From G020348385 sp964538085 (GTDB lineage: Bacteria; Acidobacteriota; Aminicenantia; Aminicenantales; Aminicenantaceae): a stretch of DNA of 64,000 nt. The notes beneath the pieces are model-generated. The model worked only from the letters and a program-made list of their open reading frames with translations, was not told the origin of the DNA and did no database searches. Shown here in pieces: positions 56,409-64,000 of this stretch. The stretch is from positions 46,211 through 110,210 of the forward strand of contig CAZIDF010000011.1 of the NCBI GenBank assembly GCA_964538085.1, written 5' to 3'. Position 1 is the first letter of the stretch, and the number at the start of each line of letters is the position of its first letter. A program made the position numbers and the translations under genes.

Positions 56409-59400
56409 TCAATATTCATCCCAGGATTTAATGCTCAACTCGTCTTTTTTTATCCTCGACATGGCATCGATAAACCGCTCGGCAAACTGCAAGTTGGTTA
56501 TCAACGGGATGTTGAAGTCCACAGCTTTCCGTCTCAGAATATAATCATTGGTGAGCTCTTCTTCATCGAAACTTTTCGGGATATTGATAATCAGGTCCAG
56601 CTTAAGCTCCTGGATATAGGTCAGTGCATTGGGTTCTTTTTTCTCGAGAGGCCAGGAAAGGACCTCTGAATGAATGCCGTGATACTTCATAAAATCAGCC
56701 GTCCCTCGAGTAGCATATAGCTGAAATCCGAGGTCAATGAGCCTTTTAGCTTGCGGCAAAAACTTGGATTTGCTTTCGAACGGGCCGGTCGACAACATGA
56801 TGTTTTTTTGGGGGAAGCGGAATCCGACCGAAAGGAGAGCTTTGAGAAAAGCTTCTTCAAAACTATCCCCGATACAAGCGACTTCTCCAGTGGAAGCCAT
56901 CTCCACACTCAATACCGGGTCTGCTCCCTTTATCCGTGTGAAAGAGAACTGCGGGGCTTTTACCCCCACATAGTCCAGCTCGAAACAGGATTTGTCGATT
57001 CTCGGCAGGTCGATTCCCATGATGAGTTTGGTAGCCAGATCTATGAAATTCAATTTGAAAATTTTGGAGACAAACGGGAAGGAGCGGGAAGCACGCAAAT
57101 TACACTCGATGACCTTGACTTCGTTATCTTTGGCCATGAACTGGATGTTGAACGGGCCGTTGATCTGCAAAGACTGGGCTATTTGCCGGGCTATCCTTTT
57201 CATCCGCCGGGTTGTTTCGAGATAAGTCCTCTGCGGGGGCAAAACCATCGTGGCATCCCCAGAATGGACACCTGCATTTTCCACATGCTCGCAGATGGCA
57301 TACACGAACAGTTCCCCCTCTTTGGCCACCGCATCGATCTCGATCTCCTTGGCATTTTCGATAAATTTGCTGATAACAACAGGATACTCGGGACTGACAC
57401 GGGAGGCCTCATCCAGATAGCGGCCGAGCTCCCCATCGTTCAACGCCACAGACATGGCTGCTCCGCTGAGAACATAGCTCGGTCTCACGAGAACGGGATA
57501 TCCCACGGTATTGGCAAAAGACTTGGCAGCTTCGATATCAGTCAGTTCCTTCCAATCCGGCTGATCGATGGCCAAATCATCCAATAGAGCGGAAAACTTG
57601 TGCCTGTTTTCGGCCGAGTCTATGCTCTGAGGAGAAGTTCCGAGGATGGTCAATCCATATTGATCGCATTTCAGAGCCAGGTTGTTCGGGATCTGTCCCC
57701 CCATCGAGATAATCAGCCCTTCAGGCGCTTCTTTCTCGTATATATCGGCTACGGTCTCGAAGCTCAATTCATCGAAATACAATTTGTCGCAGATATCATA
57801 ATCCGTGCTGACAGTCTCGGGATTGTAGTTGATCATGATGGTTTTGTAATCCAACTCTCTGAGCGTCAGGACAGCATTCACACAGCACCAATCGAATTCC
57901 ACAGACGAACCTATACGATAGGATCCAGAACCTAACACGATGACCTTATTCGTGTCCGAAAAATCCACATCGTCTTCCGATCCATTGTAGGTGAGATAAA
58001 GATAATTTGTCTGAGCCGGATATTCGGCTGCCAGTGTATCGATTTGTTTGACAAAAGGCTGGACATGGAGTTCTGCTCTTCTTTTTCGAATATCCAATTC
58101 TTCCTTTCCCAGCAGGATCCCGATCTGTTTGTCCGAAAAACCGTGCTGCTTTGCTTTGATCAACAATTGTTTTGAAAGGTCCTGGAAATTTTGTCTTTGT
58201 ATCTCTTTTTCCAGGTTGACGATGTTCTCGATTTTGTACAAGAACCATCGGTTGATATTGGTCATGCGATGAATTTCGTCTATGCTGAATCGATTTATCG
58301 CTTCTGCAATGGCAAAAACCCTTCTATCTGTCGGAGATTTTAGTTCCAACTCCAAGTCGTCGAATGAAATATCATTACACACAATACCGTACATCCCCAC
58401 CTGCAGCATCCTGATTGCCTTTTGCAGCGCTTCTTCAAAAGTCCGCCCGATGGACATGACCTCGCCCACGCTTTTCATCTCGCTCCCGATCTTTTTGCTG
58501 GCTCTTTTGAACTTGGTTAGATCCCATCGGGGAATTTTTACCACCACGTAGTCCAGGGCGGGTTCAAAACAGGCCATGGTCCGTTTTGTGATCGAATTGG
58601 GCAGGTCTATCAGGGAATGACCCAACGCCAGTTTGGCCGCAATAAACGCCAGCGGGTAACCCGTTGCCTTTGATGCCAACGCACTGGACCTGGAAAGCCG
58701 GGGATTGACTTCGATGATCCGATAATCGTCACTGTATCTATCCAAAGCAAACTGGATATTGCATTCCCCGACGATTCCTAAATGCCTGATGGTTCTGATG
58801 GATATATCCCGGAGTTTATGATACTCCTTGTTGGAGAGGGTTTGGGAAGGAGCGATGACGATGCTCTCGCCTGTGTGGATGCCCATCGGGTCGAAATTTT
58901 CCATATTGCAGACCGTGATGCAGTTGTCGTGTATGTCCCGCACAACTTCATACTCCACTTCCTTCCAGCCTTCCAAGTATTCCTCGATAAGGATCTGATC
59001 GATGAATGCAAAGGCCTTTTGGGCCGCCTCGGCAAGTTCCTCCCTATCGAGCGAAATCCCTGACCCGAGACCTCCGAGAGCATAGGCCACACGAGCCATG
59101 ACCGGATATCCGATTTTTTCTGCCGCATCGACAGCTTCCTGGACAGATGTGACGGCAATACTTCGTGGAACTTTCAAGTCGATTTCAGTCAATTTTTTAA
59201 CAAATTTTTCCCGGTCTTCGCTATTCATGATAGCCTGGATCGATGTCCCGAGGACCTCCACGCCAAATTTCTTGAACACGCCCTTTTTATGCAATTCCAC
59301 GCCGCAGTTCAACGCAGTCTGTCCTCCGAATCCCAGCAGGATCCCGGCTGGTCTTTCTTTTTCGATGACTTTTTCCACAAAATAAGGGGTGACTGGGAGA

Positions 59401-59579
59401 AAGTAGATTTTATCGGCGAGAGCCTCGGATGTCTGGATGGTGGCGATGTTGGGATTGATCAGGATGACGCTTATCCCCTCTTCCTTCAGGGCTTTTATGG
59501 CCTGACTCCCGGAATAATCGAACTCCCCGGCCTGACCGATCTTGAGCGCTCCGCTTCCCAACAGGATCACTTTTTTCAT
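56409..59579 (-). CDS. carB: Carbamoyl-phosphate synthase large subunit
   Basis: 1056 residues with two homologous ATP-grasp halves (KVILLGSGALKIGQAGEFDYSG at the start; VIVLGSGSYRIGSSVEFDWC near 555) and a C-terminal MGS-like regulatory domain (about 930-1056). It makes carbamoyl phosphate from bicarbonate, ammonia channelled from the small subunit, and two ATP, for pyrimidine and arginine synthesis. The start overlaps the carA stop (ATGA). Length is normal (E. coli 1073). Confidence 0.96.
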   Translation of the reverse strand: MKKVILLGSGALKIGQAGEFDYSGSQAIKALKEEGISVILINPNIATIQTSEALADKIYFLPVTPYFVEKVIEKERPAGILLGFGGQTALNCGVELHKKGVFKKFGVEVLGTSIQAIMNSEDREKFVKKLTEIDLKVPRSIAVTSVQEAVDAAEKIGYPVMARVAYALGGLGSGISLDREELAEAAQKAFAFIDQILIEEYLEGWKEVEYEVVRDIHDNCITVCNMENFDPMGIHTGESIVIAPSQTLSNKEYHKLRDISIRTIRHLGIVGECNIQFALDRYSDDYRIIEVNPRLSRSSALASKATGYPLAFIAAKLALGHSLIDLPNSITKRTMACFEPALDYVVVKIPRWDLTKFKRASKKIGSEMKSVGEVMSIGRTFEEALQKAIRMLQVGMYGIVCNDISFDDLELELKSPTDRRVFAIAEAINRFSIDEIHRMTNINRWFLYKIENIVNLEKEIQRQNFQDLSKQLLIKAKQHGFSDKQIGILLGKEELDIRKRRAELHVQPFVKQIDTLAAEYPAQTNYLYLTYNGSEDDVDFSDTNKVIVLGSGSYRIGSSVEFDWCCVNAVLTLRELDYKTIMINYNPETVSTDYDICDKLYFDELSFETVADIYEKEAPEGLIISMGGQIPNNLALKCDQYGLTILGTSPQSIDSAENRHKFSALLDDLAIDQPDWKELTDIEAAKSFANTVGYPVLVRPSYVLSGAAMSVALNDGELGRYLDEASRVSPEYPVVISKFIENAKEIEIDAVAKEGELFVYAICEHVENAGVHSGDATMVLPPQRTYLETTRRMKRIARQIAQSLQINGPFNIQFMAKDNEVKVIECNLRASRSFPFVSKIFKLNFIDLATKLIMGIDLPRIDKSCFELDYVGVKAPQFSFTRIKGADPVLSVEMASTGEVACIGDSFEEAFLKALLSVGFRFPQKNIMLSTGPFESKSKFLPQAKRLIDLGFQLYATRGTADFMKYHGIHSEVLSWPLEKKEPNALTYIQELKLDLIINIPKSFDEEELTNDYILRRKAVDFNIPLITNLQFAERFIDAMSRIKKDELSIKSWDEY

Positions 59580-60462
59580 CGGCGTAAAAGCTCCAGAAAT
59601 TCGTCGAACAGAAAAGACGTGTCGACAGGCCCCGGGCAGTGTTCAGGATGGAACTGGACAGACATGAATGGGAGACGTTTGTGCTTGATCCCCTCGTTAG
59701 AGTTATCGTTGACATTGGTAAACCAGGGTTCCCAATCTAAGGGCAGAGATTCTGTCTCGACTGCGAATCCATGATTTTGCGAGGTGATGAAGCAGCGTTT
59801 TGTGCCAACCCGTAAACAAGGTTGGTTCTGGCTCCTGTGGCCATACTTGAGCTTAAAGGTGGTTGCCCCTGCAGCGAGAGCCATTAACTGGTTTCCGAGA
59901 CAGATCCCAAAAGTGGGAACAGTCTTTTCAAAACATTTCCGGATCAGCGCGACGGTGTCAGGGCACATTTTTGGGTCCCCGGGTCCGTTCGAGATCANNN
60001 NNNNNNNNNNNNNNNNNNNNNNNNNNNNNNNNNNNNNNNNNNNNNNNNNNNNNNNNNNNNNNNNNNNNNNNNNNNNNNNNNNNNNNNNNNNNNNNNNGTA
60101 TCGATTCGATGGATGGCTGGGATATCCTGTTGTCTGAGCCAATCGGACAGGCTCCGTGTTGCATCCCAGTGGTTGTGAGAATAGGAATAATCGGCGACGA
60201 CAAGTGCTGTGGCATGAATTTTGTCGGATTCAAAATATTTCGATATCTCGGACTCAACGTCATCTCCGGGAACACCATAATTCCCGACAAGAGGATACGT
60301 GAGGGTGAGGATCTGTCCCAAGTAACTGGGATCGGTCAAAGATTCATAGTAGCCGACCATCCCGGTGTTAAAAACGACCTCTCCCGAGATGGATTTTTCC
60401 GAACCGAAAGAAATGCCGCGATATTTTGTGCCATCTTCCAGTAAAAGAGAAGCCTCTTTCAT
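59576..60462 (-). CDS. carA: Carbamoyl-phosphate synthase small subunit, interrupted by a gap
   Basis: The N-terminal domain (60462-60098: LLLEDGTKYRGISFG, GEVVFNTGMVGYYESLTDPSY, NHWDATRSLSDWL, IPAIHRID) and the C-terminal glutaminase (59997-59576: ISNGPGDP, FGICLGNQLMALA with the nucleophilic Cys, SVQFHPEHCPGP) are recognised. Between them about 120-130 residues expected in CarA are missing. The 100-N gap would hold only 33 and is out of frame (2 modulo 3 is needed). The gene is thus probably intact in the genome with roughly 350-400 bases unsequenced. Confidence 0.93.
59998..60097. other. Assembly gap (100 N) inside carA
   Basis: 100 N placeholder. Comparison with the usual CarA layout suggests that the true gap is several hundred bases. 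Confidence 0.99.
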
Positions 60463-60565
60463 ATCAAGACGTGTCCGGGAATAAATGCGCGGTCAAAAGT
60501 GTTCTCAATTTTTCAACTTGTTATAGCACAGCAACTTAAAACAGTCAAAACAAAATTTGATTATC

Positions 60566-63500
60566 TCAACTTTGGTCTTTGTTTTTTGTGTTATCTTCCT
60601 CTGATTCTGTCCTTTTCAATTCCCGACCGCGCCACATATAATAAATCGCTGGAATAACAATGAGAGTCAGGACTGTCGAAGTTATCAAACCTCCGACCAT
60701 CGGTGCTGCTATGCGCTTCATAACCTGTGAGCCCGTGCCGTGCCCCCACATTATGGGCAGTAAACCCATAATGGTTGTGGTGACTGTCATGAGTTTGGGC
60801 CGCACCCTCTCCACTGCCCCATGCACGATCGCTCCATGAAGGTCAGTGCGTGTGTTCATCTGACCATGCAGGAGACGATCTTTATAGGCGTTGTCTATGT
60901 ACAGGAGCATCACGACTCCGGTTTCGGCCGCAAGGCCAGCAAGAGCAATGAAGCCGACTCCCACTGCCACGCTCATGTTGTACCCGCTGAGCCACATCAG
61001 CCATATTCCGCCTACCAGTGCGAATGGAAGCGAGAGCATGATGATCAAGCTTTCACCGATGTTTTTGAAATTAAAATACAGCAGCAAGAAGATAATCAAT
61101 AGTGTAATTGGGATCACCATCTGCAAGCGTTTTTGAGCACGTTGCATATACTCATACTGACCGCTCCATATGATGCTATAGCCTGGGGGAAACTCAACAG
61201 TCGTATCCACCACTTGCTTGGCCATTTTGACATAGGAACCGACATCGATATCTCTCAAATCCACATAAAGCCATGCCGTTCTTCTGGCGTTCTCGCTTTT
61301 AATGCCAGCGGGTCCCTTTTTGATTTCAAGCTCGGCCACCTGACCCAGAGGAATCTCCGCACCTGAGGGAGTCGGGATCAAAACCCGCCTCAGCGCGGGA
61401 AGATTGTCACGCAGTTCTCTGCTGTAACGAACATTCACAGGATATCTCTCCAGGCCCTCCACTGTGGTGGTCACATTCATTCCTCCGATGGCAGACATGA
61501 TGACATCTTGAACATCACCGACTGTCAAACCATAACGGGCCGCAGCTTCTCGATCGATGACAAAATCGAGATAGTTTCCGCCTGTTACCCTCTCTGAGAT
61601 TACGCTGGCAGTTCCCGGGATCTGACGCACCACGGCCTCGATCCTTTCTCCAATATCGCTGAGCGTTTGAAGGTCCGGACCCATCAGTTTTATCCCTACC
61701 GGTGTCTTGATCCCAGTGCTGAGCATGTCGATCCGGGTTTTGATGGGCATGGTCCAGGCATTTGTTAGTCCAGGGAATTGAACGGCATCATTCAGCTCTT
61801 CTATCAGCTTCTCGATCGTCATCCCAGGGCGCCATTTGTCCTCGTCCTTGAGCATGATGGTGGTCTCGATCATCGTTAGAGGGGCAGGATCGGTTGCAGT
61901 CTCAGCTCTTCCGATCTTGCCAAAAACAGATTCCACTTCAGGAAAACTGGCGATGATCTTATCCGTTTGCTGCAAAAGCTCTTTAGCTTTAGTAATAGAG
62001 ATTCCAGGCAAAGTAGTCGGCATATACAGCAGGTCACCTTCATTCAAGGGAGGCATAAATTCAGAGCCTAGCCGGGAGAGAGGAAATAGGCTGACAACGA
62101 CGATCACGACTGCAACCAGGATAGTTCCCACCTTGTGCTTCAGTACGAAATGGATCACGGGTCGATAGGCTTTGATAAGAATGCGGCTGAGAGGATGTTT
62201 TGCCTCGGGCCGGATCTTGCCTCTTATAAAATAGCCCATAAGAACAGGCACAACAGTGATCGCCAGAAAAGCGGAAGCAGCCATGGCATAAGTCTTGGTG
62301 AATGCTAATGGTTTGAAAAGCCGTCCTTCCTGCTGTTCCAACGTAAAGACCGGGATAAACGACAGGGTAATGATGAGCAAGGAATAGAAGAGGGCCGGGC
62401 CCACCTCCTTTGAAGCTTTTATGATAAGTTCCCACCGCTCTTTGCCTTTTTTTGCACCTTCCCGTTCCATATGCTTATGGACATTCTCGATCATGACGAC
62501 AACAGCATCCACCATAACGCCAATGGCGATAGCAATCCCTCCCAGCGACATAATATTGGCATTCAATCCTTGAGCCCTCATGACGATGAAAGAAAGCAAA
62601 ACAGCCAATGGCAGCGTGAATATGGCTACAAAGGAACTGGAAAAATGAAGAAGAAAAACCAATATGACAAGAGCCACCACGATAGTTTCCTCCAGCAGTT
62701 TTTCCTTAAGGGTGGCGATTGCCCGCTTTATCAGAGTTGAGCGGTCATAAGCCGTATGGATTGTTACCCCATCGGGCAAGCCTTTTTTCAACTCCTCGAG
62801 TTTAGTCTTCACTCCGTCGATGACTTTAAGGGCATTTTCTCCAAAACGCATGACGACGATTCCACCCACCGTCTCTCCTTGACCATTCCACTCGGCGATC
62901 CCTCGGCGAAGCTCTGGACCCAAATGGATATGAGCAATATCCTTCAGCAGAATGGGTGCGTTGTTGGGGCCCATACCTAAAGGGACTTTTTCCAGATCCT
63001 GTATGGATTTAATATAACCAAGTCCTCGGACCATGAATTCCGTTTCCCCCATCTCTATCAAACGGCCGCCAACATCGTTGTTGCTCCGCTTGATGGCCAT
63101 GCGGACCTTTTGAATGGGTATGTTATAAGCTTGAAGCTTTAAGGGGTCCACTTCGACCTGATACTGTTTGACGAATCCGCCGATACTGGCGATTTCGCTG
63201 ACTCCAGGCACACTGGCCAGTTCATATCGCAAGTACCAGTCTTGGATCGATCTCAGCTGTTGGAGGTCATACTTATCCCCGCCGTCAAGCACGTATTCGT
63301 AAACCCACCCGACGCCAGTAGCATCCGGTCCGAGCTGTGGCGTCACCCCCTGAGGAAGACGACCAGCCGCAAAGTTCAGATATTCTAAGACCCGGCTCCG
63401 TGCCCAGTACAGATCCGTCCCATCTTCAAAGATAATGTAGACCATGGAAAAGCCGAAAAAAGAGTAACCGCGTACCACTTTCGCATAGGGCACCGCAAGC

Positions 63501-63718
63501 ATCGCAGTGGTCAGAGGATAGGTTACCTGATCCTCTACGACGTTCGGTCCCTGCCCCGGATACTCGGAGAAGATGATGACCTGTACATCGCTTAAATCAG
63601 GGATGGCATCGACCGGTGTCGTTTGTAAAGACACAAACCCTGCAAGAATGATGGCAAAGATGCCGATTGTCACTAAAAACCGGTTGTTAACAGACCATTC
63701 AATAATTTTTTCTAACAT
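60566..63718 (-). CDS. CusA/CzcA-type heavy-metal efflux RND transporter
   Basis: 1050 residues with the 12-helix, two-large-loop RND layout. Heavy-metal-family marks include TTPVDAIPDLSDVQVI, LYWARSRVLEYLNFAAGRLP, GVGWVYEYVLDGG and RIDMLSTGIKTPVGIKLMGPDL. The last segment and nearby methionines are like CusA, which exports Cu(I)/Ag(I) from periplasm and cytoplasm. The heavy-metal-binding protein encoded just upstream supports that choice. The membrane-fusion and outer-membrane partners would lie past the window end. Confidence 0.92.
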   Translation of the reverse strand: MLEKIIEWSVNNRFLVTIGIFAIILAGFVSLQTTPVDAIPDLSDVQVIIFSEYPGQGPNVVEDQVTYPLTTAMLAVPYAKVVRGYSFFGFSMVYIIFEDGTDLYWARSRVLEYLNFAAGRLPQGVTPQLGPDATGVGWVYEYVLDGGDKYDLQQLRSIQDWYLRYELASVPGVSEIASIGGFVKQYQVEVDPLKLQAYNIPIQKVRMAIKRSNNDVGGRLIEMGETEFMVRGLGYIKSIQDLEKVPLGMGPNNAPILLKDIAHIHLGPELRRGIAEWNGQGETVGGIVVMRFGENALKVIDGVKTKLEELKKGLPDGVTIHTAYDRSTLIKRAIATLKEKLLEETIVVALVILVFLLHFSSSFVAIFTLPLAVLLSFIVMRAQGLNANIMSLGGIAIAIGVMVDAVVVMIENVHKHMEREGAKKGKERWELIIKASKEVGPALFYSLLIITLSFIPVFTLEQQEGRLFKPLAFTKTYAMAASAFLAITVVPVLMGYFIRGKIRPEAKHPLSRILIKAYRPVIHFVLKHKVGTILVAVVIVVVSLFPLSRLGSEFMPPLNEGDLLYMPTTLPGISITKAKELLQQTDKIIASFPEVESVFGKIGRAETATDPAPLTMIETTIMLKDEDKWRPGMTIEKLIEELNDAVQFPGLTNAWTMPIKTRIDMLSTGIKTPVGIKLMGPDLQTLSDIGERIEAVVRQIPGTASVISERVTGGNYLDFVIDREAAARYGLTVGDVQDVIMSAIGGMNVTTTVEGLERYPVNVRYSRELRDNLPALRRVLIPTPSGAEIPLGQVAELEIKKGPAGIKSENARRTAWLYVDLRDIDVGSYVKMAKQVVDTTVEFPPGYSIIWSGQYEYMQRAQKRLQMVIPITLLIIFLLLYFNFKNIGESLIIMLSLPFALVGGIWLMWLSGYNMSVAVGVGFIALAGLAAETGVVMLLYIDNAYKDRLLHGQMNTRTDLHGAIVHGAVERVRPKLMTVTTTIMGLLPIMWGHGTGSQVMKRIAAPMVGGLITSTVLTLIVIPAIYYMWRGRELKRTESEEDNTKNKDQS

Positions 63719-63748
63719 GTTTCGTTCCGTTCATTTCAAAAAATCGAT

Positions 63749-64000
63749 TCACAACTTCTTTTTTGCCGGAACTAGCTTCATCCCGCATTCCGGACAACGA
63801 GCATTTTTGTCCGTCGTTAAAAAATTAGGATGCATCGGACATGTATAGTACTCGGCCTTTTCCAGATCGACTTTGTTCCCCAATTCCTCCACTTTAACAA
63901 CGTTCATCCCACACTCAGGACACTTGGCGTTGGGATCGCTAGTTATAAATTCGGGATGCATCGGACAAGCATAGAGCTTGTCGGCATCGATGCTGGTCTT
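63749..64000 (-). CDS. Protein with tandem heavy-metal-binding (YHS-like CPMHP) domains, 5' partial
   Basis: The last 83 codons of a gene running past the window edge, with two heavy-metal-binding domains: YACPMHPEF..........CPECGMNV and YTCPMHPNF..........CPECGMKL, ending in a lysine tail. Such domains occur in CusB-like membrane-fusion proteins and periplasmic copper-binding proteins. At the C-terminus they more likely belong to a CusB variant with extra domains or a small metallochaperone. It lies 30 bases before the RND pump gene, suggesting one operon. Confidence 0.8.
   Translation of the reverse strand, partial: KTSIDADKLYACPMHPEFITSDPNAKCPECGMNVVKVEELGNKVDLEKAEYYTCPMHPNFLTTDKNARCPECGMKLVPAKKKL

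Overview
The window comes from an anaerobic Gram-negative bacterium with moderate GC content. The evidence is an outer-membrane MtrB-type barrel, an RND efflux pump, ATP-dependent ring-reduction enzymes and many multiheme c-type cytochromes. No rRNA or tRNA gene was recognised and I cannot fix the phylum. The gene mix (benzoyl-CoA pathway, porin-cytochrome conduit, many hemes) recalls metal-reducing or syntrophic aromatic degraders among Desulfobacterota or Acidobacteriota, but that is only an impression.

Layout. (1) 1-2.5 kb: the end of a corrinoid-activating ATPase (RACo type) and a homocysteine S-methyltransferase-family protein, separated by a 159-bp element with inverted ends. (2) 2.5-19.9 kb: an anaerobic aromatic-CoA cluster. 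A long leftward operon (16749 down to 2484) holds a BcrC/HgdB-type reductase subunit, its BadF-type ATPase activator, an ADP-forming acyl-CoA synthetase, a sodium/solute symporter, the ring hydrolase BamA, an SDR, a thiolase with its DUF35 partner, a two-gene molybdenum hydroxylase and a PAS-GGDEF protein. Rightward genes encode the dienoyl-CoA hydratase (Dch/BamR-like) and the 6-hydroxyenoyl-CoA dehydrogenase (Had/BamQ-like). Together these cover activation, ring reduction, hydration, oxidation and hydrolytic ring opening. (3) 20-27 kb: a sigma54-driven pilin-like gene and a leftward beta-oxidation set (thiolase-OB fusion, thiolase, hydroxyacyl-CoA dehydrogenase, acyl-CoA dehydrogenase resembling glutaryl-CoA dehydrogenase, crotonase) that could take the ring-opened acyl-CoA to acetyl-CoA. 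(4) 27-42.4 kb: two tandem Rrf2 regulators followed by an electron-transfer island: MtrA-like decaheme, MtrB-like barrel, a second decaheme with duplicated pentaheme halves, an HAO-family octaheme, System II heme-attachment proteins ResB and CcsA, an 18-site NapC-anchored cytochrome, a c554-type tetraheme and a CbcL-like cytochrome c/b fusion. (5) 42.7-47.5 kb: thiamin salvage genes thiE, thiL and thiM, a nitronate-monooxygenase-like flavoprotein, a thiamin-binding protein and an amidinohydrolase. (6) 47.7-64 kb: a YeiH transporter, PepP-type peptidase, Ni superoxide dismutase, sensor kinase, mnmA, a cysteine-synthase-type enzyme, a double-YHS protein, carA-carB, a CusA-type pump and a heavy-metal-binding-domain protein running off the end.

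Reading the modules together, electrons from aromatic and fatty-acid oxidation could leave through inner-membrane quinol oxidases (CbcL-like, NapC-type) and the porin-cytochrome conduit. This is inference from proximity.

The least explained feature is a family of four dispersed intergenic repeats (about 207-254 bp) at 10677, 15220, 21961 and 55596. They share inverted ends, a conserved 3' half, and stems whose sequences differ between copies while staying self-complementary. A related G-rich motif occurs as a 3x19-bp tandem array at 47610. Three 100-N assembly gaps (54523, 55966, 59998) interrupt genes; frame arithmetic at two of them shows that 100 is a placeholder length.
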